From a virus, in IMG/VR virus record IMGVR_UViG_3300044766_000005, positions 1 to 43,394 of that record: a stretch of 43,394 nucleotides of DNA. One strand, given 5' to 3'. The position numbers and the translations under genes are program-made. The notes beneath the pieces are model-generated. The model searched no databases. It was given only the letters and a program-made list of their open reading frames with translations, and was not told the origin of the DNA. Shown piece by piece: positions 1 through 6,551 of the stretch; positions within the stretch are counted from its first letter, which is position 1, and every line of letters starts with the position of its first letter.

Positions 1-175
1 TGACCGCGCAATTTCCTCAGTGCACCCAAATTGCGTCATCATGCCCTTGATTAGTTCGGGCACTTCGAACTTCGCTTTGCCCGTCCGTGTTCCATGCGCG
101 ACATGCAGGGAGTTTCGGGCGGCCTGCAGGGAGAGGTTCTTGGCATAGGCGTTGGCATACTGGAGCAGGACGTTT
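1..175. repeat. Left copy of the terminal direct overlap
   Basis: Bases 1-175 align without gaps to 43220-43394. I count nine mismatches, at 7, 10, five between 18 and 37, 67 and 70; bases 71-175 are identical. The repeat lies inside the leftward gene cut by the window ends. Eight of the nine differences are silent in that gene and one changes Ile to Met. Most simply this is the overlap of a circular or terminally redundant genome carrying two alleles. Confidence 0.85.
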
Positions 176-378
176 TCCTTGATCGTCCCATCCTCATTGT
201 AGACGTTCAAGGCTCTGCCGGCGGCAGCGTCGGATTTGTAGATTTTGTACGTCCCTTTGCCCTGGTATTTCACCACCTTTTCATCCTCACCCTTGATACC
301 CACTTCAACGTCCGTTTCAAATTCGGTAAACTCCGGGGTGTCTTGGATTTGCTTGTCCTGCACTTTTTCGTCAGCCAT
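1..378 (-). CDS. Conserved phage protein of unknown function, N-terminal part (gene crosses the window join)
   Basis: The ATG at 378-376 follows a purine-rich site (GGGAGCAAGGAAA) and opens a 126-codon frame that runs off position 1. Joined with the fragment ending at 43196, the protein would be about 133 aa, starting MADEKVQDKQIQD and ending ILANAKK. The first third is acidic and rich in Glu, Asp and Lys. The middle (GTYKIYKSDAAAGRALNVYN) looks like a small folded domain, and the end is helical. No known family is recognised. It is the only gene of its transcription unit, with its own promoter at 507-535 and a hairpin terminator beyond the stop. A short isolated unit beside the putative origin could be an early regulator or host-takeover protein, but that is inference. 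Confidence 0.8.
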   Translation of the reverse strand, partial: MADEKVQDKQIQDTPEFTEFETDVEVGIKGEDEKVVKYQGKGTYKIYKSDAAAGRALNVYNEDGTIKENVLLQYANAYAKNLSLQAARNSLHVAHGTRTGKAKFEVPELIKGMMTQFGCTEEIARS

Positions 379-506
379 TTTCCTTGCTCCCTCGGTTGTG
401 TCTGTTTGTTATGTGTTGATTGTGTTAGTGGATTCGCTAGGCTTTGCCGTTGCCTCTGTTCGCTTTTCCTTTCTGGCCTGTGGCCCGTTCGTGTTTGACT
501 GACTAT

Positions 507-535
507 AATATAGGGCAAGGCATTGCGTTTGTCAA
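507..535 (-). promoter_or_regulatory. Sigma70-type promoter for the leftward single-gene unit
   Basis: On the minus strand a perfect TTGACA (535-530) is followed after 17 bases by TATATT (512-507). The 128 bases down to the ATG at 378 hold no other gene. The same TTGACA/TATATT pair occurs at 5705-5732 and 42755-42782, so host RNA polymerase probably reads these promoters. Confidence 0.75.
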
Positions 536-635
536 TAGGGCGGAGCGAGTTATTTTGCGTTTCGTCAATTATTTTTCAGGGTTCCGGCCGTTGCGGTTTC
601 CTGCCATTTTGACGGTGTGGGTTGACTGTTTGACG

Positions 636-689
636 TATTGTGCCATTGTGGCATTGCGTTATTGTGCCATTGGCTAGTGTGTTATTGTG
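636..689 (+). repeat. Three phased TATTGTG repeats
   Basis: TATTGTGCCATTG occurs at 636-648 and again at 660-672. A shorter TATTGTG follows at 683-689. Start-to-start distances are 24 and 23 bases, about two helical turns, so all copies face the same side of the DNA. This suggests protein binding sites. Confidence 0.6.
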
Positions 690-790
690 GAATTGCAATA
701 TTTCACCATTGCATTTTTGCATTTTTGCAATTTTTCTGTAACGGGAAGTAATTGAATAAATAAATATATGGCTTGGTCCTGTGATTCATA

Positions 791-1060
791 ATTATGGGTT
801 ATTTTATGGATCGTCCCATAACGGGGAAACCCTTTCTTTATATATACTTATATATATTTTTATATATTATTATGGGATTATGAGTGATAGCGTGTGTCTG
901 TTATTGACTGATTCTAGTCATTTCACTATTTACCCGATTCGTCGGGTTTCTATGCCATTGCCCCCATCTATCTGAACCATAACCCATAATTCCCATAATT
1001 CCCATAATCGCCTTTATAATCACATACTTACACCCATAATTCCACCCATAATCCCATAAT
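791..1060. repeat. CCCATAAT iteron-like cluster
   Basis: Six perfect direct copies of CCCATAAT lie at 983-990, 992-999, 1001-1008, 1033-1040, 1045-1052 and 1053-1060. The first three have an exact 9-base period. Two inverted copies (ATTATGGG) lie at 791-798 and 869-876, and a 7/8 match at 815-822. The inverted copies flank the AT-rich tract. An origin-binding or master regulator site array is the likeliest reading. Confidence 0.7.
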
Positions 1061-1158
1061 GTTTGCAATCACTGGTATTGCAATAGATCCTGACAGGATG
1101 ACAGGGTGGCTGACAATATGGCAAAATGCATCATTGCCCGATTTTCCCGAAAAAAACC

Positions 1159-1187
1159 TTGACATTTACCTCCATCGGTTATAGATT
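1159..1187 (+). promoter_or_regulatory. Probable promoter for the rightward early genes
   Basis: A perfect TTGACA (1159-1164) lies about 70 bases upstream of the first rightward gene. The -10 element is less clear: TATAGA at 1180-1185 gives a 15-base spacer and TAGATT at 1182-1187 gives 17. It sits just after the CCCATAAT cluster, so a protein bound there could control it. Confidence 0.5.
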
Positions 1188-1232
1188 ATACATTGACAAA
1201 CCGTCACCAACAACTAACAGGGAGAACGGGCT

Positions 1233-1799
1233 ATGTTTGAACGATACCATGAAGCAGAGAAGAAACGGAACGATAAGACCGTTACGCTGTCGGATGTTTG
1301 CAATACCTTGTCTGTTGCAATTGCCAATGATTCCATTGATCGCCCGCTTGACACTACATTCTCCCATCTTTCTCAGTTATCAAAGGCCGCCGGTTCTCGC
1401 TTTGACGCTGGGCTGCAATCCTTCGCCCTGTGGATGGATCACAAATTCAACTCTTTCAATCTTCCCAATCTCTTGTCATGGAAATCTGCTAGCGACATCA
1501 TCAAGAACCTTCCAGCAACGTTTCAGTGGAAATTGCAGCTTGATCTCCAGGGTGATGGAAAGCGCGCACATTTCTTTCCGGCCGCCCACAAAGCAGAGAT
1601 TCTGCCGATGGACGGTGGAATGGCTGGAAACATTGCAGAGAAGATGGAATCCGAGGGCTTTGTGACGTTCGTGTATGCAATGGATGACGGCATTGGCCGC
1701 CGGATTATGTGGATGGATTGTGAAGGGCAATTGTCAATCAATGGCATTGTCGGTTATCGCCAGGGTTCAGTTGAACAGATTTTTCGCGTGAAGAAGTAG
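1233..1799 (+). CDS. Hypothetical early protein, 188 aa
   Basis: First gene of the rightward early unit. The ATG follows the site GGGAG at 1220-1224. The product is soluble, with no signal peptide or membrane segment. It has a charged N-terminus, a mixed middle and a beta-rich C-terminus (GFVTFVYAMDDGIGRRIMWM). Tryptophans and aromatics are spread evenly, as in a globular protein. No family is recognised. Its place at the head of the early unit fits a host-takeover or regulatory role, but nothing in the sequence proves this. Overlapping long frames on both strands lack ribosome sites and are shadows. Confidence 0.8.
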   Translation: MFERYHEAEKKRNDKTVTLSDVCNTLSVAIANDSIDRPLDTTFSHLSQLSKAAGSRFDAGLQSFALWMDHKFNSFNLPNLLSWKSASDIIKNLPATFQWKLQLDLQGDGKRAHFFPAAHKAEILPMDGGMAGNIAEKMESEGFVTFVYAMDDGIGRRIMWMDCEGQLSINGIVGYRQGSVEQIFRVKK

Positions 1800-1831
1800 C
1801 TGGTTATTGATTGAAGGGAGGTGTGCAACCC

Positions 1832-2452
1832 ATGATCTTCATTGGGGAGGCATTGCAAAGCGTGTATGGCACCATACGCCGTGGTGTCCGGCGGTCAAAA
1901 CATGACCAACCATTCAATGTTGAAATTAACAGCGTAGTTGCAGTACAGGTCAAGGATGGAAGGGTGGAAATGGTAGCCACATTGATGGAGCATTCCAATA
2001 TGGTGAAATATCCATTGGAATACGGTGTGGTGTCCGGGGATTCTAAGATTGCAAAGCATTGCACAGTTGTTTTCCGTGATTCCCTGTTTGCCGTTTTCAC
2101 CAGTCCCCAACGACAGCAAAACCACATGCATGGAAAGATCGCTGATGGCGTTAGCGTGGACAATCTGATGGATGTTATGGAATCCATTGTCTTGCACTGG
2201 GTGGATAATGGAGCTGTTCCGACACCGGAGCAGGAAAAATGCTGGTCCGTGTATTTCAAACTTCGTGCATTGGCTGACGGAACTAATAGAAAGGGAGAAG
2301 AAGCAGCAGCACGGGGGAAGGCAGCGATAATGCTGCGGAAGCTTGTTGCAACTATTCCACCCGTTGCAAACGGGGTCAAGGAATTCGCGCCCGGTTCAGC
2401 GTATGTAGACACCAAACCGTCATTACGGCATCGTGCAAAGCGCAACTGGTAG
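1832..2452 (+). CDS. Hypothetical early protein, 206 aa
   Basis: The start is set at the ATG at 1832 because AGGGAGG ends ten bases upstream; the TTG at 1811 would lie before that site. The N-terminal half alternates short strands (VVAVQVKDGRVEMVATLM), and the C-terminal third is helical and very basic (HRAKRNW at the end), which could suit nucleic acid binding. No family is recognised. It sits 29 bases ahead of the vWA gene with a separate ribosome site, so the first three genes are probably co-transcribed. Confidence 0.8.
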   Translation: MIFIGEALQSVYGTIRRGVRRSKHDQPFNVEINSVVAVQVKDGRVEMVATLMEHSNMVKYPLEYGVVSGDSKIAKHCTVVFRDSLFAVFTSPQRQQNHMHGKIADGVSVDNLMDVMESIVLHWVDNGAVPTPEQEKCWSVYFKLRALADGTNRKGEEAAARGKAAIMLRKLVATIPPVANGVKEFAPGSAYVDTKPSLRHRAKRNW

Positions 2453-2481
2453 TCAAACAACGTAGCATTGGGAGAACTCAA

Positions 2482-3072
2482 ATGAGCGAGAACCAAGGAT
2501 TGCAGCGGATCGTCGGTGGTCAGTCCGTGACATTGAAGAACTCCCTGACCGCATTGGCCCAGAGCCGCAAGCAGCGCCCCATTATATTGCTGGACATCAG
2601 CGGTTCAATGGGCGAAGCTGCCAATGGCGAAGCGCGCAAGATTGACCTATTGCGTGAACTGGTTTTCTCCCTCCGTGAAAAAACCACGTTCGACCAGGCC
2701 GTTTTTGATACTGGCGTTGAATGGACGGATGACGTTCCAGAGCCACGAGGTTCCACGGCGTTGCACTTGGCCCTTGATGAAGCCGCGCAGCGCAAGGCCC
2801 GGCGATATGTATTAATCACAGATGGACAACCTGATTCGCAAGAGCTGGCTATGGAAGCCGCAACTCGCCTCGGTGCGCCGTTGGATGTTTTCTACGTTGG
2901 TCCCGCTGAGGACATGTACGCGCAGCAATTCCTCCATAAATTGGCTACTGCTGCAAAGGGCCTATACAATCAGGCCGACCTTGCAGCGACCGCACAGTTG
3001 GAGAACAAGGTAATGCTGGCCTTGAATCCAGCCAGTGATGAGGACATCAAGCGCGGGCCGATTGCTCTCTAG
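2482..3072 (+). CDS. von Willebrand factor A (vWA) domain protein
   Basis: The 196-aa product is essentially one vWA domain. The metal-ion adhesion site is complete: DISGS (Asp38, Ser40, Ser42) after strand RPIILL, the Thr in GSTAL (Thr92), and the Asp in ITDGQPD (Asp114). vWA domains bind partner proteins through a Mg2+ ion, and in bacteria often work with MoxR-type AAA ATPases. No MoxR-like gene is visible here, so the partner is either one of the unknown early proteins or a host protein. The start has a clear site (GGGAG, nine bases upstream). The domain call is firm; its role in the phage is unknown. Confidence 0.9.
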   Translation: MSENQGLQRIVGGQSVTLKNSLTALAQSRKQRPIILLDISGSMGEAANGEARKIDLLRELVFSLREKTTFDQAVFDTGVEWTDDVPEPRGSTALHLALDEAAQRKARRYVLITDGQPDSQELAMEAATRLGAPLDVFYVGPAEDMYAQQFLHKLATAAKGLYNQADLAATAQLENKVMLALNPASDEDIKRGPIAL

Positions 3073-3183
3073 CCCTATGAAATCCCGTGGCTGGTTCAAT
3101 CCCACGCTACGGGGTACGGTATGCATGGCGCATACTGCTGATGATTAGGGTATGCCAACAACCAATTATGGGAGGATTGGACA

Positions 3184-3456
3184 ATGGCAACAATGAACGC
3201 CTTCGGACGGCTCACGGTGACAGAATTGCAAGCCAGAAAAATCATCGGGCATTCCATCCTCAAAGCCACCAACACCAGGGTTTCCAAGGAACTGGTTGAT
3301 GAAGTGATCTTTAATATCAACGCCCGCAAATCCAGTGAGTTGCTTTGGACCGGCGCCAAAATCTCCCGCTGCATCGGTGGGTACATGGTGTACGGATACG
3401 CCTATGACTACAGCGATGTGAAGCCTATCATGCAATGGCTCAACGCCCGCCGTTAA
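3184..3456 (+). CDS. Hypothetical protein, 90 aa
   Basis: A GGGAGG site eight bases upstream supports the ATG at 3184. The small, basic, mainly helical protein has an N-terminal part resembling a helix-turn-helix pattern (LTVTELQARKIIGHSI) and ends WLNARR. No family is assigned. The 111 bases before it contain a small CGTGG/CCACG hairpin and no convincing gene. It opens a run of small early genes, each with its own ribosome site. Confidence 0.75.
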   Translation: MATMNAFGRLTVTELQARKIIGHSILKATNTRVSKELVDEVIFNINARKSSELLWTGAKISRCIGGYMVYGYAYDYSDVKPIMQWLNARR

Positions 3457-3471
3457 TGGAGGCTGTGATCT

Positions 3472-3636
3472 ATGGATAACAGACAATTGAACCAACGTAT
3501 CAAGGAAGAGATCATCAAAGCAATGAAAGAACGCTGCATTGAACAAGGCCATGAATGGGAGAATGGCTGCACGGTGTTCTTTGAAATTGTAAAAATCTGC
3601 AAATGGTGTGGTGAGCGTGTTTTGAATAACGGGTAA
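3472..3636 (+). CDS. Cys-rich mini-protein, paralogue of the 4747 gene
   Basis: A 54-aa frame with a GGAGG site (3459-3463) upstream of its ATG. The product has a helical N-terminus, then RCIEQGHEWENGC and a CKWCGERV knuckle. The pattern of Cys, then Gly-His, then CxxC suggests one zinc held by Cys/His residues. The same pattern, with identical EQGH and CKWCG blocks, occurs in the 74-aa protein at 4747, so the two appear to be diverged duplicates. Function is unknown; phage zinc mini-proteins often bind host RNA polymerase or nucleases, but that is only a general possibility. Confidence 0.75.
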   Translation: MDNRQLNQRIKEEIIKAMKERCIEQGHEWENGCTVFFEIVKICKWCGERVLNNG

Positions 3637-3665
3637 TTCAACAACGCAATATGGGAGACACGACA

Positions 3666-4064
3666 ATGGCAAGACACAGTAATGCATCTAGCATCTTCAA
3701 CACCCGGACACAGGCTGTGCATAATATCATCGGTGACAAGATTAATGAACTCCTCGATGAATCTAATAAGCAGTGGTTGAAAAGCCCAGAGTATGCAATG
3801 GCTGAAAAGAAGCGCACTCAGATCAGGAAACTCCGTGAAAAAATCTCTGCCATTGAAACGGAGATTGACAAAATCCACAATGAAACTAACACAGAGATTC
3901 GCTACGAGGGCCGCAAAGATCGCCGTATTTACAGAACCATTGACACGCGAATCAAGCTAGTGCAATCCATCGGTCAACGATTCATGGACGAATTGGCATT
4001 TCACATGGAGGATAATGCAGCCGCGTCTTGGGAAACGTTCAAGCATAGTATCAAGAACGTGTAG
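3666..4064 (+). CDS. Coiled-coil hypothetical protein, 132 aa
   Basis: The start is taken at 3666, ten bases after GGGAG; an ATG at 3651 lies before that site. Most of the chain is predicted helical, with a clear charged coiled coil (KKRTQIRKLREKISAIETEI) around residues 45-70. There is no membrane segment or catalytic motif. It probably oligomerises. No family is recognised. Neighbours are other small early genes of unknown role. Confidence 0.75.
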   Translation: MARHSNASSIFNTRTQAVHNIIGDKINELLDESNKQWLKSPEYAMAEKKRTQIRKLREKISAIETEIDKIHNETNTEIRYEGRKDRRIYRTIDTRIKLVQSIGQRFMDELAFHMEDNAAASWETFKHSIKNV

Positions 4065-4100
4065 TTGCAGTCCATCTCACTCGCAATGGGAGACAAAACC

Positions 4101-4433
4101 ATGAACATGGACGATTTCAACCGTGCAATCAGTGAAGTCATTGCCCGAACCTGTGAACGTTGCATCAAGGATGGGATGGAATTGTCTGCAACAACATCGT
4201 TTGCAGTCCCCACTCACGGTGCAATCAACGCCCGCCGTGTGACATTCTCCTATTGCAACATGGCGGAGAAACGCCCAGTCCCGCACACCGTCCATAGCCA
4301 GATCATCAATGACAAGAAACTGACAGGTTCCCGCAAACAACTAGCCAATGGAATCTATGGTTGCATTGCTGTGAAATACGCAGACATGCAGCGCATTGGG
4401 ATGATTCCAAGAAAGAAGAATGGCAATGGCTGA
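4101..4433 (+). CDS. Hypothetical protein, 110 aa
   Basis: The start at 4101 follows GGGAG by ten bases; the in-frame upstream extension to 4065 lies ahead of the ribosome site. The N-terminus is helical with a CERC pair, followed by a beta-like stretch (INARRVTFSYCNM) and a basic C-terminus (PRKKNGNG). With only two close cysteines, zinc binding is possible but not clear. The 3' end overlaps the endolysin gene by 14 bases, so the two are probably translated together. Confidence 0.7.
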   Translation: MNMDDFNRAISEVIARTCERCIKDGMELSATTSFAVPTHGAINARRVTFSYCNMAEKRPVPHTVHSQIINDKKLTGSRKQLANGIYGCIAVKYADMQRIGMIPRKKNGNG

Positions 4434-4731
4434 AACGTTGCGACAGAAACAATGCCGGTTCGCTCGCATGGTGGCGGAGTTGATTCGACGGGCAACTGCA
4501 ATGGGCTATGAAGTAAGCCTTGGGGATGCATTTCGTGACCCGCGTTGCCCATACGGTTCGGAAGTCTCATTGCATAAGAAGCGCCTCGCAATAGACTTGA
4601 ACCTCTTCAAGGATGGAAAGTACCTAATGTCAACAAAGGCACATCAACCACTAGGGGAATGGTGGGAGTCTTATGGCGGTTCGTGGGGCGGGCGTTTCAA
4701 TGACGGGAATCACTACGAATTGAAACCTTAA
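4420..4731 (+). CDS. Endolysin, M15 family L-Ala-D-Glu/D-Ala-type peptidase
   Basis: The 103-aa product is a single M15-type zinc peptidase domain that cuts peptides of peptidoglycan. The motif SLHKKRLAIDLNLF gives the first zinc ligands (His52, Asp59), and RFNDGNHYEL supplies the catalytic Asp95 and third ligand His98. The block GGSWGGRF between them is typical of phage enzymes like the T5 endolysin. It has no signal peptide and no cell-wall-binding domain, so a holin must release it. It lies in the early rightward region, far from the membrane-protein cluster near 40 kb. The first ATG (4420) has only a weak AAGAAAGAAGA site, and the ATG at 4426 is an alternative. Confidence 0.88.
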   Translation: MAMAETLRQKQCRFARMVAELIRRATAMGYEVSLGDAFRDPRCPYGSEVSLHKKRLAIDLNLFKDGKYLMSTKAHQPLGEWWESYGGSWGGRFNDGNHYELKP

Positions 4732-4746
4732 CGATGGAGGACTGCA

Positions 4747-4971
4747 ATGAACGAGAAACATGAACACCGCATGCAAGCTCGTTGCCGTGAGCAAGGCCAC
4801 CAATTCGTAATCTGGGAACGTGCAAGGTCTGGAGATTTTGAAGTCTGCAAGTGGTGTGGCGTTGTCCGTTGCACAAAGACCGACGCTGAACTGATCCGTG
4901 AAGGATACAATGACGGAATGCGCTTTCGCAATGGTTCAATGCGGGCAACGTTGGACCGGAAGTTTGACTAA
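4747..4971 (+). CDS. Cys-rich mini-protein, paralogue of the 3472 gene
   Basis: A 74-aa product with a strong GGAGG site. It contains RCREQGHQFVIWER and, after an acidic loop, FEVCKWCGVVRC. Cys, Gly-His and CxxC could hold one zinc ion. The spacing of EQGH to CKWCG resembles the 54-aa protein at 3472. The extra C-terminal tail (KTDAELIREGYNDGMRFRNG) is basic and helical. The role is unknown. Duplication of a small zinc protein within 1.3 kb suggests selection for two versions of the same interaction. Confidence 0.78.
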   Translation: MNEKHEHRMQARCREQGHQFVIWERARSGDFEVCKWCGVVRCTKTDAELIREGYNDGMRFRNGSMRATLDRKFD

Positions 4972-4972
4972 C

Positions 4973-5119
4973 ATGAAACTCTTTATCGTTGAATTCGCAA
5001 TAGACGTAATGCGGTTAGTCCATGACACACTATTCACGTTATTTCTCAAGTCTGGCAACGTTTCCTTCGCATTGCAGATGAAACGAATTGCAATACTGCG
5101 AGAAAGGGGAATCCGATGA
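4973..5119 (+). CDS. Small amphipathic protein, 48 aa
   Basis: A short frame beginning one base after the previous stop and ending in an ATGA overlap with the next gene, as expected in a coupled operon. The first 28 residues (MKLFIVEFAIDVMRLVHDTL...) are hydrophobic but broken by charges, so a membrane-associated amphipathic helix is likelier than a full transmembrane one. The C-terminus is basic. No separate ribosome site is obvious, so translation would depend on coupling. Moderate confidence. Confidence 0.5.
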   Translation: MKLFIVEFAIDVMRLVHDTLFTLFLKSGNVSFALQMKRIAILRERGIR

Positions 5120-5391
5120 AAGCTCGTATTGCAGAATTGCGCCTGCAAACCAAGAAAGACGGCAAGACATACATGACGTTTCACCTGGATGGTGCAATCC
5201 GTAAACTTGGATTGCTCTCTGGTGCAAAGATCCAGGCATTCAGCTTTGATGCAAAGAAAGTATCGCTGAAATTCATCCTCCCCCCGCTTGCACCAGAAAT
5301 CACACCAGAACAGAAACTCCACTTGCACAACATGGCCAATACAATTGCAGCCTCTCTCAATAAGGAACCCGCCGATGCCATACAAGGATGA
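5116..5391 (+). CDS. Hypothetical protein, 91 aa
   Basis: The ATG overlaps the preceding stop (ATGA) and follows AAGGGG. The first 55 residues alternate basic strands (MKARIAELRLQTKKDGKTYMT...), then comes a proline-rich hinge (LPPLAPEITPEQ) and a terminal helix. The pattern would suit a small nucleic-acid- or protein-binding module, but no family is recognised. It overlaps the next gene by 17 bases. Confidence 0.72.
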   Translation: MKARIAELRLQTKKDGKTYMTFHLDGAIRKLGLLSGAKIQAFSFDAKKVSLKFILPPLAPEITPEQKLHLHNMANTIAASLNKEPADAIQG

Positions 5392-5641
5392 ACCAACTGA
5401 TCCATACATGCAACTAATTGGCAAAGTCACACTGTTCATTTTCAACAGATTCGTAGACTTTGCAGCAAGTGAACAGAACTTTACAGACTTCTCCCTTACT
5501 ATGTCAACTGCAACGATGGATTACATCAAGAACACGCTGAAAGTTGAGAATCCATTCGTTGCATTCATGGTCGCGATTGCAGCAACGGATGAAGCAAAGA
5601 AGATTATCACGCGGAGAGCTGAGTTTGCAATGACGAATTAG
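5375..5641 (+). CDS. Hypothetical protein, 88 aa
   Basis: The ATG at 5375 lies ten bases after AAGGAA and inside the end of the previous gene. The product is mainly helical, with aromatic-rich amphipathic segments (IGKVTLFIFNRFVDFAA and NPFVAFMVAIAA) that are not long enough for secure membrane helices. No family is recognised. It is the last gene before the strong terminator at 5650, so it closes the first early unit. Confidence 0.7.
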   Translation: MPYKDEPTDPYMQLIGKVTLFIFNRFVDFAASEQNFTDFSLTMSTATMDYIKNTLKVENPFVAFMVAIAATDEAKKIITRRAEFAMTN

Positions 5642-5649
5642 TTTCAATG

Positions 5650-5684
5650 GGGCGACCCTGCAAACATAGCAGGGTCGCCCTTTT
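5650..5684 (+). terminator. Rho-independent terminator
   Basis: A perfect 12-bp stem (GGGCGACCCTGC, 5650-5661, with its complement at 5669-5680) has a 7-base loop and is followed by TTTTCT. It lies nine bases after the stop at 5641 and ends the first early unit. Confidence 0.92.
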
Positions 5685-5704
5685 CTATGCTGACAATTTG
5701 TCAC

Positions 5705-5732
5705 TTGACAAAATCCCGAAAAAGCCTATATT
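5705..5732 (+). promoter_or_regulatory. Sigma70-type promoter for the second early unit
   Basis: TTGACA at 5705-5710, a 16-base spacer and TATATT at 5727-5732. It sits between the terminator at 5650 and the gene at 5769. Its elements and spacing equal those of the late promoter at 42755-42782. Confidence 0.8.
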
Positions 5733-5768
5733 AAGTATAGAATCTTCGTCAGAATAAAGGATATTGCA

Positions 5769-5999
5769 ATGATAAAACGTCCCAATTACAACCCATTGAA
5801 TGAAGTCATTATTAGAGGAAATAGATATATCAAAGGTTCCCCTATTGGATTCAGGACATTCAAGACAAACACGGGGTTTGACAATCCGGCCGGTACAATA
5901 ACGCACATCATCAGCAGCCCGCCGTTCGTTAGCATCATCATTGCAAAGCGCGACGGGTCATCCGAAGCCTGTATTGCCAATGAGAGGGACATTCAATGA
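5769..5999 (+). CDS. Hypothetical protein, 76 aa
   Basis: First gene behind the 5705 promoter, with an AAAGGA site. The small basic protein is rich in beta-like segments (EVIIRGNRYIKGSPIGFRTF, then FVSIIIAKRDGS). No known motif. It ends in an ATGA overlap with the RHH-like gene, and gene pairs of this form are often co-regulated. It could be a small regulator or replication accessory, but this is not shown. Confidence 0.72.
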   Translation: MIKRPNYNPLNEVIIRGNRYIKGSPIGFRTFKTNTGFDNPAGTITHIISSPPFVSIIIAKRDGSSEACIANERDIQ

Positions 6000-6217
6000 C
6001 TAACGGATCGCAGGAACCGGGAGTTGTTTTGCCGGAAGTGATGGAGAGAATGAATCTTTCCATCGTTGGAATGACCACAGAATTGCATCGCTCGTGGAAA
6101 GCCCTTGCTGCATTGCGGGGAATATCCATGAAGGATGCTCTGTTAGAAGCATTGAAGCTTTGGTGTACGGCACAGATGGAGAAAACGGCAAATGTCAATC
6201 GCGGACCTACTCAATAA
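5996..6217 (+). CDS. Ribbon-helix-helix-like DNA-binding protein
   Basis: The 73-aa product has a strand (MNLSIVGM) followed by two helices (TTELHRSWKALAALRG and SMKDALLEALKLW), the order of Arc/CopG/ParG-type ribbon-helix-helix repressors, with the usual Gly between helices. Such proteins dimerise and bind operators through the strand. The two palindromic or repeated DNA areas (791-1060 and 42823-42858) are candidate targets, but no direct link is seen. It is coupled to both neighbours, by an ATGA overlap upstream and a 26-base overlap downstream. The fold assignment rests on pattern only. Confidence 0.65.
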   Translation: MTNGSQEPGVVLPEVMERMNLSIVGMTTELHRSWKALAALRGISMKDALLEALKLWCTAQMEKTANVNRGPTQ

Positions 6218-6551
6218 AGCCGGTGGAAAGCCCTTTCATGCGCTAACACCGGATGATGCATTGCGCTTTATTGAAAGCCTCCGGCTTGAAAGGGCAATGA
6301 ATCCTGGGCATGGCAATGGCACGAAGAAGCGCCGTGTTGTATTGCCAAAGCCTGATGCTCCAGCCAAGAGGAGCAGGAAGGAAAAGAAAACAGAATTAGA
6401 TCGGTTCATTGCAAGTCTTTCGCCAGAAGAGAAAGCATCGTTCTTCCAACAGATAGAAAACGCCACAAAGGGAGCGAGCAATGTCAATGCTACTGTCACA
6501 GCCACAGATTCCCAAAGCCTCGGATCAAACAATATCCATCCACAATCCTGA
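6192..6551 (+). CDS. Hypothetical basic protein, 119 aa
   Basis: Starts inside the RHH-like gene after GGAG and ends 71 bases into the nuclease gene. The N-terminus (SIADLLNKAGGKPFHALTPD) is helical, the centre is very basic (GTKKRRVVLPKPDAPAKRSR), then an acidic helix (ELDRFIASLSPEEKASFFQQ) and a disordered tail. The basic linker could contact DNA or RNA. No family is recognised. The C-terminal 24 codons are in dual-coding sequence. Confidence 0.68.
   Translation: MSIADLLNKAGGKPFHALTPDDALRFIESLRLERAMNPGHGNGTKKRRVVLPKPDAPAKRSRKEKKTELDRFIASLSPEEKASFFQQIENATKGASNVNATVTATDSQSLGSNNIHPQS

Larger units (their letters stand above)
536..1158. other. Gene-free AT-rich control region, candidate replication origin
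   Basis: No frame here has both a plausible ribosome site and protein-like content. The stretch holds phased TATTGTG repeats (636-689), a run of GCATTTTT units (711-734), a very AT-rich tract (832-876, mostly TATATA and TTATTAT), a CCCGA/TCGGG hairpin with a TTCG loop (932-947) and eight CCCATAAT words (791-1060). Short repeats, an easily melted tract and flanking divergent promoters are what iteron-type origins show. No initiator gene is recognised, so origin function is inference. Confidence 0.5.

Noticed and set aside
94-498. Rightward 134-codon frame at the left end
   Set aside because: It is the complement of the leftward gene starting at 378, which has a ribosome site, promoter and protein-like content. 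The rightward frame has Cys/Phe/Val-rich shadow composition.
781-975. Rightward 64-codon frame in the repeat region
   Set aside because: It is made of TATATA-derived Ile/Tyr codons, has no ribosome site and overlaps the iteron-like sites.
1126-1665. Rightward 179-codon frame
   Set aside because: It overlaps the better supported gene at 1233-1799 in another frame and its start lies before the promoter.
3092-3125. GGTTCAATCCCAC resembling a tRNA T-arm
   Set aside because: No acceptor, D-arm or anticodon stem can be built around it. It is better read as a small CGTGG/CCACG hairpin.
5641-5768. Small gene between 5641 and 5769
   Set aside because: The stretch is accounted for by the perfect terminator (5650-5684) and promoter (5705-5732).
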